Assembly (NCBI GenBank): GCA_028690665.1
Contig: JAQVAV010000001.1
Span: forward strand, 62,001 to 126,000
Direction: 5' to 3'
DNA: 64,000 nt
DNA from: Paludibacter sp.
Lineage (GTDB): Bacteria; Bacteroidota; Bacteroidia; Bacteroidales; Paludibacteraceae
Numbering within the stretch: position 1 is the stretch's first letter; every line of letters begins with the position of its first letter. This document shows, piece by piece, positions 7,531 to 16,361 of this stretch. Position numbers and translations under genes: made by a program. A model generated the notes under the pieces. That model did no database searches, was not told the DNA's origin, and was given only the letters and a program-made list of their open reading frames with translations.

Positions 7531-8841
7531 ATGATTGAAAATCCTCCGAAAATATTACAAAAAGAATATCCTAAAGCTATAAGCTTGTTATCACGAGAAG
7601 ATGTTTCGTCAATGGTAGAAAAAATCAACGACAAGTACAGTTATTGGTCAGATATAAAATATGTAAAAATCCCCCAGTCTATAAATATTACCCATCAACA
7701 ACTTTGGACATGCATAAAAATATCACGTTTGCTAAAACAGGTTTTTGTTTGGAAAAAATATGGTATCTCGGTAAGCATAACAAACAATATGCAGCGTATG
7801 TGCCACGAATTTGATATGAATTTTGGAGGTTCGTGGGGTTCTAAATCTATTTTACCGGAAGACAACCGAGAGCAATATCTTATTAGTTCATTAATGGAAG
7901 AAGCCATTTCATCGAGTCAGATTGAAGGTGCAGCTACGACCCGCAAAGTAGCCAAAGAATTTCTCAGAAAAAACATTACTCCTCGGGATAAATCCCAACA
8001 AATGATTTACAACAATTATCAAACAATTCGTTTTATTGTCGAAAATAAAGAGACCTCTCTTACATCGGAATTATTGCTGAAAATACATGAATTAATGACA
8101 GAAAAAACGATGGAACATCCGGAAGACGCTGGTCGCTACCGGACAAATAACGATGTAGTTGTAGAAAATGCCATTACGCATGAGATTGTACACATTCCAC
8201 CTGAATTTTCCAGTATCCCCGATTTCGTACATGAGCTTTGCCTCTTTTTTAATACGGAAACAGACGAGGTATTTATCCATCCTATTATAAAAGCTGTATT
8301 AATTCACTTCATGATAGCTTACGTGCATCCTTTTACAGATGGCAACGGACGGACGGCCCGTGCCCTGTTTTACTGGTACATGCTTAAACAAGGCTATTGG
8401 CTGACCGAATACTTATCTATTTCAAGAATTATTGCAAAATCGAAAAATGCCTACGAGAAATCTTATCTTTATACTGAAACAGATGACAAAGATGCAGGCT
8501 ATTTTATTGCTTATCATCTAAGGGTACTAAACATGGCTTTCAAAGAATTGCAGCAATATCTGAAACGAAAAATAGCAGAAAAGCAAGAAGCATCCGCTTT
8601 TCTTAGCCTCGGAGACATAAACGAACGACAAGCTGCCATTTTACAGATAATGGTTGACAATCCGAAAGTCCTACTAACCATAAAAGAACTACAAAATCGG
8701 TTCTCAGTCTCACATACTACTGCCAAAACCGATATTGAAGGCTTAGTGTCAAAAGGATATATTTCTGACATCCAACTAAATAAAGTAAAAAGAGGTTATA
8801 TCAGAAATAATTCTTTCGATGAATTGATAAAAAACAAATAA
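7531..8841 (+). CDS. Fic-family AMP-transferase with N-terminal inhibitory motif and winged helix
   Basis: A 436-aa Fic protein. The active-site motif HPFTDGNGRTAR begins at His266, with all catalytic and phosphate-binding residues intact, so it should transfer AMP (or another nucleotide moiety) to a protein hydroxyl. A class II inhibitory helix motif, SxxxEG, is present at Ser128-Glu132-Gly133, so autoinhibition is expected. The last 70 residues (LTIKELQNRFSVSHTTAKTD) form a winged helix-turn-helix, as in many chromosomal Fic proteins. No antitoxin gene is adjacent, which agrees with an internal inhibitor. Related palindromes precede (7453) and follow (8846) the gene. The target protein is unknown. 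Confidence 0.9.
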   Translation: MIENPPKILQKEYPKAISLLSREDVSSMVEKINDKYSYWSDIKYVKIPQSINITHQQLWTCIKISRLLKQVFVWKKYGISVSITNNMQRMCHEFDMNFGGSWGSKSILPEDNREQYLISSLMEEAISSSQIEGAATTRKVAKEFLRKNITPRDKSQQMIYNNYQTIRFIVENKETSLTSELLLKIHELMTEKTMEHPEDAGRYRTNNDVVVENAITHEIVHIPPEFSSIPDFVHELCLFFNTETDEVFIHPIIKAVLIHFMIAYVHPFTDGNGRTARALFYWYMLKQGYWLTEYLSISRIIAKSKNAYEKSYLYTETDDKDAGYFIAYHLRVLNMAFKELQQYLKRKIAEKQEASAFLSLGDINERQAAILQIMVDNPKVLLTIKELQNRFSVSHTTAKTDIEGLVSKGYISDIQLNKVKRGYIRNNSFDELIKNK

Positions 8842-8845
8842 TCCG

Positions 8846-8878
8846 AATTCTTGCAAATATTTGAAAAACTTGCAAGAA
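8846..8878. repeat. Diverged second copy of the Fic-flanking palindrome
   Basis: Arms TTCTTGCAA (8848-8856) and TTGCAAGAA (8870-8878) form a 9-bp inverted repeat. Over 33 bases it matches the pre-Fic palindrome with only a few differences. It starts 5 nt after the Fic stop and lies 34 nt before the transporter gene. Confidence 0.65.
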
Positions 8879-8911
8879 CACACAAGATCACTTTAATAAA
8901 AATCAAACAAT

Positions 8912-10189
8912 ATGGGTAATAAATTCTCCCGCTCACCCTGGACATGGGTTCCAACTTTATACTTTGCCGAAGGATTGCCGTATGTGGTCGCCATGACGGT
9001 TTCGGTTATTATGTACAAACGTTTCGGCATCTCGAACACCGACATTGCATTATACACCAGCTGGCTTTACCTTCCTTGGATGATAAAACCTTTCTGGAGC
9101 CCATTTGTCGATTTGATAAAGACCAAACGTTGGTGGATTACAACTATGCAATTGCTCATCGGAGCAGGACTTGCGGGAGTTGCTTTTCTCATTCCGACAC
9201 CGTTTTATTTTCAGGCGACATTGGCTGTTTTCTGGTTGTTAGCTTTCAGCTCGGCCACACACGACATTGCTGCCGACGGATTTTATATGTTGGGTCTTAA
9301 TAGCTCGCAACAATCTTTTTTCGTTGGTATTCGTAGTACGTTTTACCGGTTAGCCATGATTTCAGGCCAGGGTTTATTAATTATTCTTGCCGGTTATTTA
9401 GAAAAATCAACGGGGAATATTCATCTCGCGTGGAGCATCACATTTTTTGTCATGGCAGGTTTATTTCTCATGCTGTTTGTTTATCATCGTTTTGCTCTGC
9501 CCCGTCCGGAATCTGACAAACCTGCTAAAGATAATTCCGTTGAAAAAATCATTCAACAATTTGGACTTACCTTCAAAAGCTTTTTTGAAAAAAAGAACAT
9601 CTTCGTTGCTCTGGCTTTTTTTCTGCTTTACCGTTTGGGTGAAGCCATGTTGGTCAAAATTTCATCTCCGTTTTTGTTGGATGCACGCAATGTTGGTGGT
9701 CTTGGGCTTAGCACCGAAGCCGTAGGAGCAACTTACGGAACAGTCGGAATTATTTTTCTCGTTCTCGGAGGAATTCTCGGAGGAATTGCTGCTTCGCGTC
9801 AAGGTTTAAAACGTTGGATACTTCCTATGGCTCTGAGCATTACTTTACCTAATATCGTTTATGTATATCTATCGGCAATTCAACCTGAAAGTCTTTTACT
9901 TATCAACATTATGGTGGCCATTGAACAATTTGGTTACGGATTCGGATTTGCAGCCTATATGCTCTACATGATATATTTTGCCGAAGGGGAACACAAAACC
10001 GCGCATTATGCCTTTTGCACAGGATTTATGGCTATGGGTATGATGTTTCCGGGCATGATCGCCGGCTGGTTGCAGGAAACAGTTGGCTACAATATGTTTT
10101 TTATCATCGTAATGTTGTGTACAATTCCTACTCTGGCTGTGATTCCTTTTTTGAAAATTGATAAGGAGTTTGGAAAGAAAAAGGAATAA
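8912..10189 (+). CDS. AmpG-like major facilitator transporter
   Basis: A 425-aa polytopic membrane protein with about 12 hydrophobic segments and a charged central loop (near residues 195-225), the usual MFS layout. The start PWTWVPTLYFAEGLPYVV and the SSATHDIAADGFYM segment (around 114) match the PAT/AmpG branch, which carries muropeptides or anhydro-sugars across the inner membrane. The gene lies in a region with murK, murQ and SpoIID, so import of wall fragments for recycling is the most economical role. The substrate itself cannot be read from sequence. Acetyl-CoA transporters of the same family are the main alternative. No dedicated promoter was recognised in the 70-nt gap to Fic. Confidence 0.8.
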   Translation: MGNKFSRSPWTWVPTLYFAEGLPYVVAMTVSVIMYKRFGISNTDIALYTSWLYLPWMIKPFWSPFVDLIKTKRWWITTMQLLIGAGLAGVAFLIPTPFYFQATLAVFWLLAFSSATHDIAADGFYMLGLNSSQQSFFVGIRSTFYRLAMISGQGLLIILAGYLEKSTGNIHLAWSITFFVMAGLFLMLFVYHRFALPRPESDKPAKDNSVEKIIQQFGLTFKSFFEKKNIFVALAFFLLYRLGEAMLVKISSPFLLDARNVGGLGLSTEAVGATYGTVGIIFLVLGGILGGIAASRQGLKRWILPMALSITLPNIVYVYLSAIQPESLLLINIMVAIEQFGYGFGFAAYMLYMIYFAEGEHKTAHYAFCTGFMAMGMMFPGMIAGWLQETVGYNMFFIIVMLCTIPTLAVIPFLKIDKEFGKKKE

Positions 10190-10221
10190 TGAGATAATGA
10201 AAATTGGCACATTAAAAATTA

Positions 10222-10252
10222 TTGGCACATTGGCTCATTATCCGTACCTTTG
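10222..10252 (+). promoter_or_regulatory. Promoter of tyrA
   Basis: TTG at 10222-10224 and TACCTTTG at 10245-10252 are spaced by 20 nt. The tyrA ATG follows at 10274. The preceding stretch repeats the words ATTGGCACATT and GGCTCATTA. Confidence 0.6.
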
Positions 10253-10273
10253 TGCGCTAATTAAATTTCGAAA

Positions 10274-11047
10274 ATGAAAATTCTAATTCTTGGTGCCGGA
10301 AAAATGGGCACCTTTCTCACGGATGTAATGTGCATCCAGCACGAAGTGGCGCTATTTGACACAGACCCAAAACGTTTACGTTTTGTATTCAACACTTTAC
10401 GCATGACTAAATACGAAGAAATTCAGGAATTTGAACCTGAATTGGTTATCAATTGCGTTACACTCAAATACACCATTGATGCTTTCCAAAAAGTACTGCC
10501 TTATCTTCCGAAAAATTGTATCATCTCGGATATAGCTTCGGTAAAAACAGGTTTACAGGATTATTACGAAAATTCCGGAATGCGCTATGTATCGACTCAC
10601 CCGATGTTTGGCCCCACCTTTGCCACACTTGACAACCTGAGCACACAAAGTGCCATCATCATTTCGGAATCGGATCACATGGGCAAAGCTTTTTTCAAAG
10701 ATCTTTATGGCTCGTTACATTTACATATTTTTGAATATACTTTCGATCAACATGACGAAACGATCGCCTATTCGCTATCTATTCCATTTGCATCTACATT
10801 GGTTTTTGCAGCTGTTATGAAGCATCAGGAAGCTCCGGGTACCACGTTCAAGCGGCACATGGATATTGCCAAAGGTTTGCTCAGCGAAGATGATTATTTG
10901 CTATCAGAAATTCTTTTTAATCCGTATAGCCACAGCCAGATAGAAAACATCCGGGGTGAACTGAAAACTTTACTTGAAATTATTGACAATAAAGATATCC
11001 AACAAATGCAGGAATTTCTACAAAAAGTCCGCAAAAATATTGAGTAA
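10274..11047 (+). CDS. tyrA: Prephenate dehydrogenase
   Basis: A 257-aa oxidoreductase. The Rossmann NAD(P)-binding motif GAGKMG (residues 7-12) is followed by an acidic end of the second strand (FDTDP), SDIASVK (around 94), and the family-defining STHPMFGPT (around 112) that binds prephenate. It converts prephenate to 4-hydroxyphenylpyruvate in tyrosine biosynthesis. A C-terminal ACT domain is absent, and the length fits the short form common in Bacteroidetes. No other shikimate genes are nearby in this window. It has its own promoter. Confidence 0.87.
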   Translation: MKILILGAGKMGTFLTDVMCIQHEVALFDTDPKRLRFVFNTLRMTKYEEIQEFEPELVINCVTLKYTIDAFQKVLPYLPKNCIISDIASVKTGLQDYYENSGMRYVSTHPMFGPTFATLDNLSTQSAIIISESDHMGKAFFKDLYGSLHLHIFEYTFDQHDETIAYSLSIPFASTLVFAAVMKHQEAPGTTFKRHMDIAKGLLSEDDYLLSEILFNPYSHSQIENIRGELKTLLEIIDNKDIQQMQEFLQKVRKNIE

Positions 11048-11073
11048 TCTTCTATTTTTAAACGAAAATAAAA

Positions 11074-11105
11074 TTGTAATTAATCCAAATTTTACTGTAT
11101 TTTTG
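11074..11105 (+). promoter_or_regulatory. Promoter of the 58-aa winged-helix gene
   Basis: TTG at 11074-11076 and TATTTTTG at 11098-11105, spacer 21 nt. This implies a leader of about 75 nt before the ATG at 11186. Confidence 0.55.
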
Positions 11106-11185
11106 TTTTCAAGTTTTGAAATAAAAATTCATGTCTAATTTTCCTGATTTTCCGAAAGGAAACAGGATTTTTAATTCTCACAAAA

Positions 11186-11362
11186 ATGGAAGTAAAAGAA
11201 CAGGTATTGAATACCATGAAACAAGCAGGTACACCTTTAAATGCAGGTAAGATTACAGAAATCACAGGTCTCGATCGCAAAGTTGTGGACAAAGCCATGA
11301 AAGACCTGAAAACCGAAGGAGCTATTATCTCCCCTAAAAAATGTTTCTGGCAACCAGCTTAA
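11186..11362 (+). CDS. 58-residue winged-helix transcription regulator-like protein
   Basis: A small gene I translated directly: ATG at 11186, TAA at 11360-11362. The product is almost nothing but a winged helix-turn-helix: MEVKEQVLNTMKQAGTPLNA, then KITEITGLDRKVVDKAMKDL as the recognition region, then a wing ending ISPKKCFWQPA. Similar tiny proteins with a C-terminal CxxxP tail occur in anaerobic bacteria and archaea and are usually called MarR-like or HTH proteins. Function is not established. It has a promoter and a strong terminator of its own, so it is a single-gene unit; the pattern of coding and the clean fold argue it is real. Confidence 0.82.
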   Translation: MEVKEQVLNTMKQAGTPLNAGKITEITGLDRKVVDKAMKDLKTEGAIISPKKCFWQPA

Positions 11363-11385
11363 TTCAGTTTTAAAATTATTACAGA

Positions 11386-11434
11386 AACGGCCGCTTTACA
11401 GTTATTATAACAGATAAGCGGTCGTTCCCTTTTA
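11386..11434 (+). terminator. Intrinsic terminator after the 58-aa gene
   Basis: AACGGCCGCTT (11386-11396) pairs with AAGCGGTCGTT (11416-11426) with one G-U wobble, followed by CCCTTTT. Confidence 0.75.
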
Positions 11435-11588
11435 TGCATAGCAAGCCGACTTATATTGTACAATCTCTAATAAATTTCTTTAATTATCATATCTCCATAC
11501 ACTTAATTAACATTTCATTAAGTTTGTTAGATTCCCTATTTTTTACATCAAGCTACATAATTCTGTAATAGAAGTATTTTTAGTTATA

Positions 11589-11686
11589 GAAGTCGTCTTG
11601 ACTTCGGTGTAAATTCTGTCTATTTTGTATTTTCTGTCTAAATATTATCAGAATAAAGAATTATTACGAAAAGTCAAGACGACTTC
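11589..11686. repeat. 98-bp element bounded by a 16-bp inverted repeat
   Basis: GAAGTCGTCTTGACTT at 11589-11604 is the exact reverse complement of 11671-11686. The same 16-mer is found once more at 39524-39539. The right copy lies inside the 3' end of the frameshifted WG gene. The interior carries no ORF of note. Each arm is itself a short palindrome (AAGTC-n5-GACTT). Confidence 0.65.
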
Positions 11687-12255
11687 GTTTTGAAAAACAA
11701 TACTTGCTCCATTTTCAAAAAAAATGAAAATGCCATCATAGGTAATTGACACAATAACTTTTCCAAGAGTATTGATATATCCCCATTTCCCGTTTAGTTC
11801 AACGCCGGAGAATCCATTATGAAAGGAATCTGCACTCTCATATTTTAATAGAATAGCAACTGTACCCGATTGTTTTATATATCCGCATTCATTGCTTAAT
11901 TTAACAAAGTTCAATCCGTTATTAAAATTTCCGGCATCATCGTATATAAATGGAATATCAGTTTTCCCCATTTTGTTTATAAATCCATATTTATTATTTT
12001 TTTTACAAGAAGAAGTCCGCTGCTGAAAAAATTACCAACATAATCATAGCCGCTTATTGGAGCAAGAATGTTATCAGTTATTGCATCTGCAATATAATAA
12101 CCGGGCTGTACATCACCGTGGTTGCATGTGCAATTAACAATCATAACAGAACCAGATGGTTTAGTGTTGTTGCTGTTATTCTGTGCATTCGTATTAAATG
12201 TAAACGTTATTGCAACAAATAAAAATAAAATGGAGGTAAGAGTTTTTGTTTTCAT
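11648..12255 (-). pseudogene. Secreted WG-repeat protein interrupted by a frameshift at an A8 tract
   Basis: Two frames make one protein. From the ATG at 12255 comes a signal peptide (MKTKTLTSILFLFVAITFTF, ending NAQ) and about 75 residues that lead into a WG repeat (GNFFSSGLLLVKK). The frame then closes at 11977. The continuation, KNNKYGFINKMGKTDIPFIY and two more WG-type units, is in the next frame down to 11648. The junction is a run of eight A (plus strand T at 11997-12004); nine A would restore the frame. It may be a true pseudogene, a slippage-regulated gene, or a homopolymer sequencing error. The ATG overlaps the stop of the LRR gene (ATGA), so it is the last gene of the operon. The 3' end contains a dispersed 16-bp repeat, so the original C-terminus may be lost. 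Confidence 0.7.
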
Positions 12256-14450
12256 TTGTGTTTATGATTATTGTTTTGTGTTGAATTTGCTGCATTTTTG
12301 AGTACTTGTAAAAATTCCATTTTAGAAACATCCAATTCTTTAATGGGGTATAAATTCCAGTTAGATGCAGCTTTGTAATTTTTTTTTGAACCTTTGGGAA
12401 TATAAAATGTGCCGTATTCTTGCTTTTTAAAAAATGTATTATATCCAATTTCCGGTGGCATTGCATTTCGTATATATATGCTTTTTAAGTGCGGACAATC
12501 GAAAAATGCGTCTGCACCAATTTTTGTTATATTCTCATGCATCAATACTGTCGTTAGTGCAGTACATCCGGAAAATGCTCCTTCTCCTATATAAGTAACT
12601 TTTGATGGAATTTCAATATTTTTTATCGAAAAACAGTAATAGAAAGCCCTGGTTTCAAGATAAGTAAGATTATTAGGCAAATGTATTGTTGATAGGTTAT
12701 AGCATCTTAAAAAAGCCTCTTCATCAATACCTGTTATATTATCGTGCAAAGTTAAGGATTCCATATTGTTACATTTTGCAAAAGTGCCACTATTTATTTT
12801 CGTTATACATGGCGGGATTATTACCGATTTTAAATTACAACATCCTGAAAAAGCAAAACTTTCAATTTCAGAAATATTGTCAGGAAAATTTATCTCTTTT
12901 AGATTATAGCAATCTTGAAAAGCGCCAAAACCAATGTGTTTTAAACTGTTTGGAAGATTAACCGAGAAAAGGTTCTTACAATTTTCAAAAGCATGATCAT
13001 TAATTTTATGTAATCCTTCATTAAGTTTAATAGTATGCAAACTATCACAGTTTGCGAAAGCATAGTTGTCAATTTCCTCTATACCCAAGGGTAAATCAAC
13101 CTGTTTTAACCCTGTTGAATAGAAGGCCGATTTCCCGATACTCTTAAAATTGTTTGCCATTTCAACATGCTCAAGTTTTTTACAGTTCATAAATATAGAA
13201 TCGGGAATGCAGGATCCGCCTCCAATGAGCACAACAAATGTCAAATCTTCACAGCCGATAAAAGCATGTGACAATAGACTGGTAACATTTTGGGGAATTG
13301 TAATAGTTGTAAGCCCTGTATTTTGAAAAGCATAATCACCTATAGTGTGTAATGTAGTTGGAAAATCAATATACTTAAGCTTTTTACAATACCCGAAAGT
13401 TCTAGAATTTAAACTGTCCAACTGAGCAGGCATTTTTACAGATTCTAACTTTTCACAAAATATAAATGCTCCTTCTCCGATTTTTGTAACACTATCCGGT
13501 ATTGTTACCGAGCTAAGATGAAGACAATTATAAAACGACCGATTGTTTATTGTTTTCAAACTTTCAGGTAAGGTAATTGTTTTTAAATTTTGACAATTTC
13601 TGAATGAATATTCACCTAATGATGTAACCCCATCTGGAACTTTAAAATCGATCAGCCCGTAGCAATTATTAAATGCATAGTCCCCAATATATTTAATATG
13701 TTCTGGAAAATTGTCAAACTTATTAAGTTTATAACATTCTGAAAATGTATTAGCCTTAATAGACTGTAATTTACTTCCTTCCTGAAAATTGACATATTCC
13801 AGTTTTCTACATTTGGAAAAAGCAGATCCACTTATATCATAAACAGAATTGTTGATAAAAATATACTCTAACTCTGAACACTGATAAAAAGCACCTGTTC
13901 TGATTTTTTCAACCTCTGATAAAATAATTTGTTTGTAAAAATTATTTACAAAAGCATAGGGGATAATTTCTTTCACATTTTCATTCGTCACAAAACGTCC
14001 TTTTTGATATTCAGATTTTTTGATTGGGAAAAAATATAGTTTTGCCCCGTCTTTCGAATAAAGAATGCCATCATCTGATCTGAATTTTTTATTCTCCTCA
14101 TCAACAACTATTTCCATGAGTTTAAAACAGTTTCCAAACATTCCATAACCGATACTATCCACTCCGGCAGGAATTACTACCGATGTTAACTCACTGCTAT
14201 TTAGAAAAGATTTTTGTTTTAATAATGAAACGGTATATTCTTTTCCGTCAATAACAATAGCTAGTGGAATCCTGTATGCTCCGGCCGGTTGCACAATAAA
14301 ACTGTCAAGGGAAACGGTGCCGTTATCAAGCAGGGTGTAAATAGCATTATTTGTATGATATCGTTTTTCATTATTAGTATTTTGCGCTGTGATGTTTTGC
14401 CCTAACATACCGAACAGGCAAAATACTATTATTATAATTTTTGTTTTCAT
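12252..14450 (-). CDS. Secreted BspA-like leucine-rich repeat protein
   Basis: A 732-aa protein. A Sec signal (MKTKIIIIVFCLFGMLGQ, ending ITAQ) is followed by about 25 tandem 23-residue LRR_5 units with the TpA/BspA pattern, for example IGEGAFIFCEKLESVKMP, IGDYAFQNTGLTTITIP and IGFGAFQDCYNLKEINFP. This family forms a right-handed solenoid and in oral Bacteroidales binds fibronectin and other host proteins or mediates co-aggregation. After the solenoid (about residue 690) there is a short asparagine- and lysine-rich tail and no T9SS sorting domain or LPXTG-like anchor, so how it is held at the surface is unclear. It lies 35 nt after the 602-aa WG-repeat gene and overlaps the next gene by ATGA. 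Confidence 0.88.
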   Translation of the reverse strand: MKTKIIIIVFCLFGMLGQNITAQNTNNEKRYHTNNAIYTLLDNGTVSLDSFIVQPAGAYRIPLAIVIDGKEYTVSLLKQKSFLNSSELTSVVIPAGVDSIGYGMFGNCFKLMEIVVDEENKKFRSDDGILYSKDGAKLYFFPIKKSEYQKGRFVTNENVKEIIPYAFVNNFYKQIILSEVEKIRTGAFYQCSELEYIFINNSVYDISGSAFSKCRKLEYVNFQEGSKLQSIKANTFSECYKLNKFDNFPEHIKYIGDYAFNNCYGLIDFKVPDGVTSLGEYSFRNCQNLKTITLPESLKTINNRSFYNCLHLSSVTIPDSVTKIGEGAFIFCEKLESVKMPAQLDSLNSRTFGYCKKLKYIDFPTTLHTIGDYAFQNTGLTTITIPQNVTSLLSHAFIGCEDLTFVVLIGGGSCIPDSIFMNCKKLEHVEMANNFKSIGKSAFYSTGLKQVDLPLGIEEIDNYAFANCDSLHTIKLNEGLHKINDHAFENCKNLFSVNLPNSLKHIGFGAFQDCYNLKEINFPDNISEIESFAFSGCCNLKSVIIPPCITKINSGTFAKCNNMESLTLHDNITGIDEEAFLRCYNLSTIHLPNNLTYLETRAFYYCFSIKNIEIPSKVTYIGEGAFSGCTALTTVLMHENITKIGADAFFDCPHLKSIYIRNAMPPEIGYNTFFKKQEYGTFYIPKGSKKNYKAASNWNLYPIKELDVSKMEFLQVLKNAANSTQNNNHKHK

Positions 14451-14485
14451 ACGGTTTATAGTTTTATAATGATAATTATTCTTGA

Positions 14486-16294
14486 TTAGTAGGTTTTTAC
14501 AATATTTCCTTGTTTATCAATTAAGAAGTATTTATCTTCGTCAACAACAAGCACATAACCATCCTTAAAACCTCCTCCGTTATCGTATTTCATAGGTACT
14601 ATTAAGTTTCCTTTAATATCAATATATCCTACTTTCTTGTTTTTCGAGACCATAGCACACCTTTCTGAAAATGAATTTCCCGTATCATACTCTGCCGGAA
14701 TAACTATTTCTCCTTTTGTATTTAAATATCCAATTTTACCGTCTTTCATAAACGGAGCAAGTCCTTCCGAAAAATTTGCTATTCCGTTAAATGTAGGTTG
14801 GATAATTTTTTCTCCTTTTGTGTTTATCACGCCGTACAAACCGTTTTGTTTATAGCAAGTAACACCATCTACAAAATCGCCTAAGTTTTCATATTCGAAC
14901 GGAATGACTACCTGATTTTTTTTATTGATTGCTCCGATTTTTGTTTCTTTTGACACGGCAACCAAACCCGATGAGAATACCGAAGCATTATCATATTCGA
15001 GAGGAATTATTTCGTTTCCCTTATTGTCTATATATCCGTATTTTCCGTTTCGTTTTACTCTTGCCATTCCTTCAAAAAACGGTGTTATCTCATCGTAACT
15101 ATCTTTATCGTCATATTTTGTGAGTTTTTTTCCTGAATAGTCATACAATATATATTTTCCGCCATCAATTCCGGTCTTTGTCTGTGTCCCTCCGAGAACG
15201 GCATAGTATAAATTATCCTGATCGAATATAAAATTATATGCTACCGGAACTATCTCGTTACCGTTGCATATTCCTCTTAAATTCTTATAACTTAACACCA
15301 TATAATTATTATCTTCTAATTCACGAAGGTCTGCAAATTCAGGTTTTACACGAAATGATTTGCTACTCGTATTATAAATACCGTATCGAACTCTAATTGA
15401 AAATGGCTTGTAACCTAATTTGATATCATTATCGTTTAGCCATTCAGCGGAAGCAGGTGTGTTTTTAATATTCTTACTATCTTTATTATAAGTCAAACTC
15501 GTAGTAAGAATATCAATATTTTCATCAAAATCAAAACTATAAGTAAAGTCAGTTATAATGTTCCCTTTTTTGTCAATCAGTTGATATTTATCGTTATCGT
15601 CTTTTGCTAATGTATAGTTGTTTGTTGGTGTTCTATGAAAATCTGAAACAAATTTATATTCAATTGGAATAATAATATTTCCTTTTTTATCAATACCTCC
15701 ATATCTCTTAATTGTTTTACCGTCATTTTGTTCCTCTGCCACAACCACGGCTAAACCATCATTAAATAAATATGCATCGGAATATGTGCAGGGTATAACC
15801 ATTTTTCCACTTTTATCAATATAACCCCATTTGTTATCCTTTTTCACAGAAGCGAGGTTTTCTCCAAAACTTCTTGCATCCTGAAATATCATTGGAATTA
15901 CTAATTTCCCTGATTGATTGATAAAGCTGGCTGTATTAATTTCCCCTTTTTCATTTATTGAGCCTACTACTGCTAACCCATCAGAGAAATTTCTTCCCCA
16001 TTGATATTTTCCGTCGAGGGGAACAATTTCTTCACCTTGTTCATTAATGAAGCCAATGATTTTATTTGTTTGTACTAATGCAAGTCCTTCGTTAAAATCA
16101 TTCACAATATTGTATGGAAGAAATTTTATCAATTTTCCGCTTTCATTATTGGCTATGTAATAAAACCGTCGTTCTTGATCATACATAACTTTAACATTGG
16201 AGACTGTTTTGTTCTGTTTTTGTGAAGTTTGTGCTTTTAACACCAACATAAATGGGAGTAAAAATACAATGGTAGCAAAAAGTTTTGTTTTCAT
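14486..16294 (-). CDS. Secreted WG-repeat (KWG) protein, 602 aa
   Basis: The signal peptide is MKTKLFATIVFLLPFMLVLK with cleavage after KAQ. The rest is built of WG repeats of about 25-45 residues, such as KWGYIDKSGKMVIPCTYSDA, KYGYIDNKGNEIIPLEYDNA and KIGYLNTKGEIVIPAEYD; I count roughly ten, with a more diverged middle (residues 230-380). WG repeats are common in secreted Bacteroidetes and Leptospira proteins, with no defined biochemical role; a beta-propeller or solenoid scaffold for binding is likely. There is no sorting domain. It is the first gene of the three-gene operon with the LRR gene and the frameshifted WG gene, all starting with MKTK. No consensus promoter was recognised. Confidence 0.87.
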   Translation of the reverse strand: MKTKLFATIVFLLPFMLVLKAQTSQKQNKTVSNVKVMYDQERRFYYIANNESGKLIKFLPYNIVNDFNEGLALVQTNKIIGFINEQGEEIVPLDGKYQWGRNFSDGLAVVGSINEKGEINTASFINQSGKLVIPMIFQDARSFGENLASVKKDNKWGYIDKSGKMVIPCTYSDAYLFNDGLAVVVAEEQNDGKTIKRYGGIDKKGNIIIPIEYKFVSDFHRTPTNNYTLAKDDNDKYQLIDKKGNIITDFTYSFDFDENIDILTTSLTYNKDSKNIKNTPASAEWLNDNDIKLGYKPFSIRVRYGIYNTSSKSFRVKPEFADLRELEDNNYMVLSYKNLRGICNGNEIVPVAYNFIFDQDNLYYAVLGGTQTKTGIDGGKYILYDYSGKKLTKYDDKDSYDEITPFFEGMARVKRNGKYGYIDNKGNEIIPLEYDNASVFSSGLVAVSKETKIGAINKKNQVVIPFEYENLGDFVDGVTCYKQNGLYGVINTKGEKIIQPTFNGIANFSEGLAPFMKDGKIGYLNTKGEIVIPAEYDTGNSFSERCAMVSKNKKVGYIDIKGNLIVPMKYDNGGGFKDGYVLVVDEDKYFLIDKQGNIVKTY

Positions 16295-16361
16295 TTTCTG
16301 ATATTATTTTTAATTAGATTTAATTTAACACCTTATATCAAATAAACTTTAGCTATAAAAA

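Noticed and set aside
7531-8841. Fic as part of a Fic/antitoxin (FicTA or Doc/Phd) pair
   Set aside because: No small antitoxin gene is adjacent, and the inhibitory motif is inside the protein itself.
11977-12255. The 92-aa frame as a separate complete gene
   Set aside because: It stops in mid WG repeat and the rest of the repeat continues in the next frame at an A8 run, so one broken or slipping gene is a better call.
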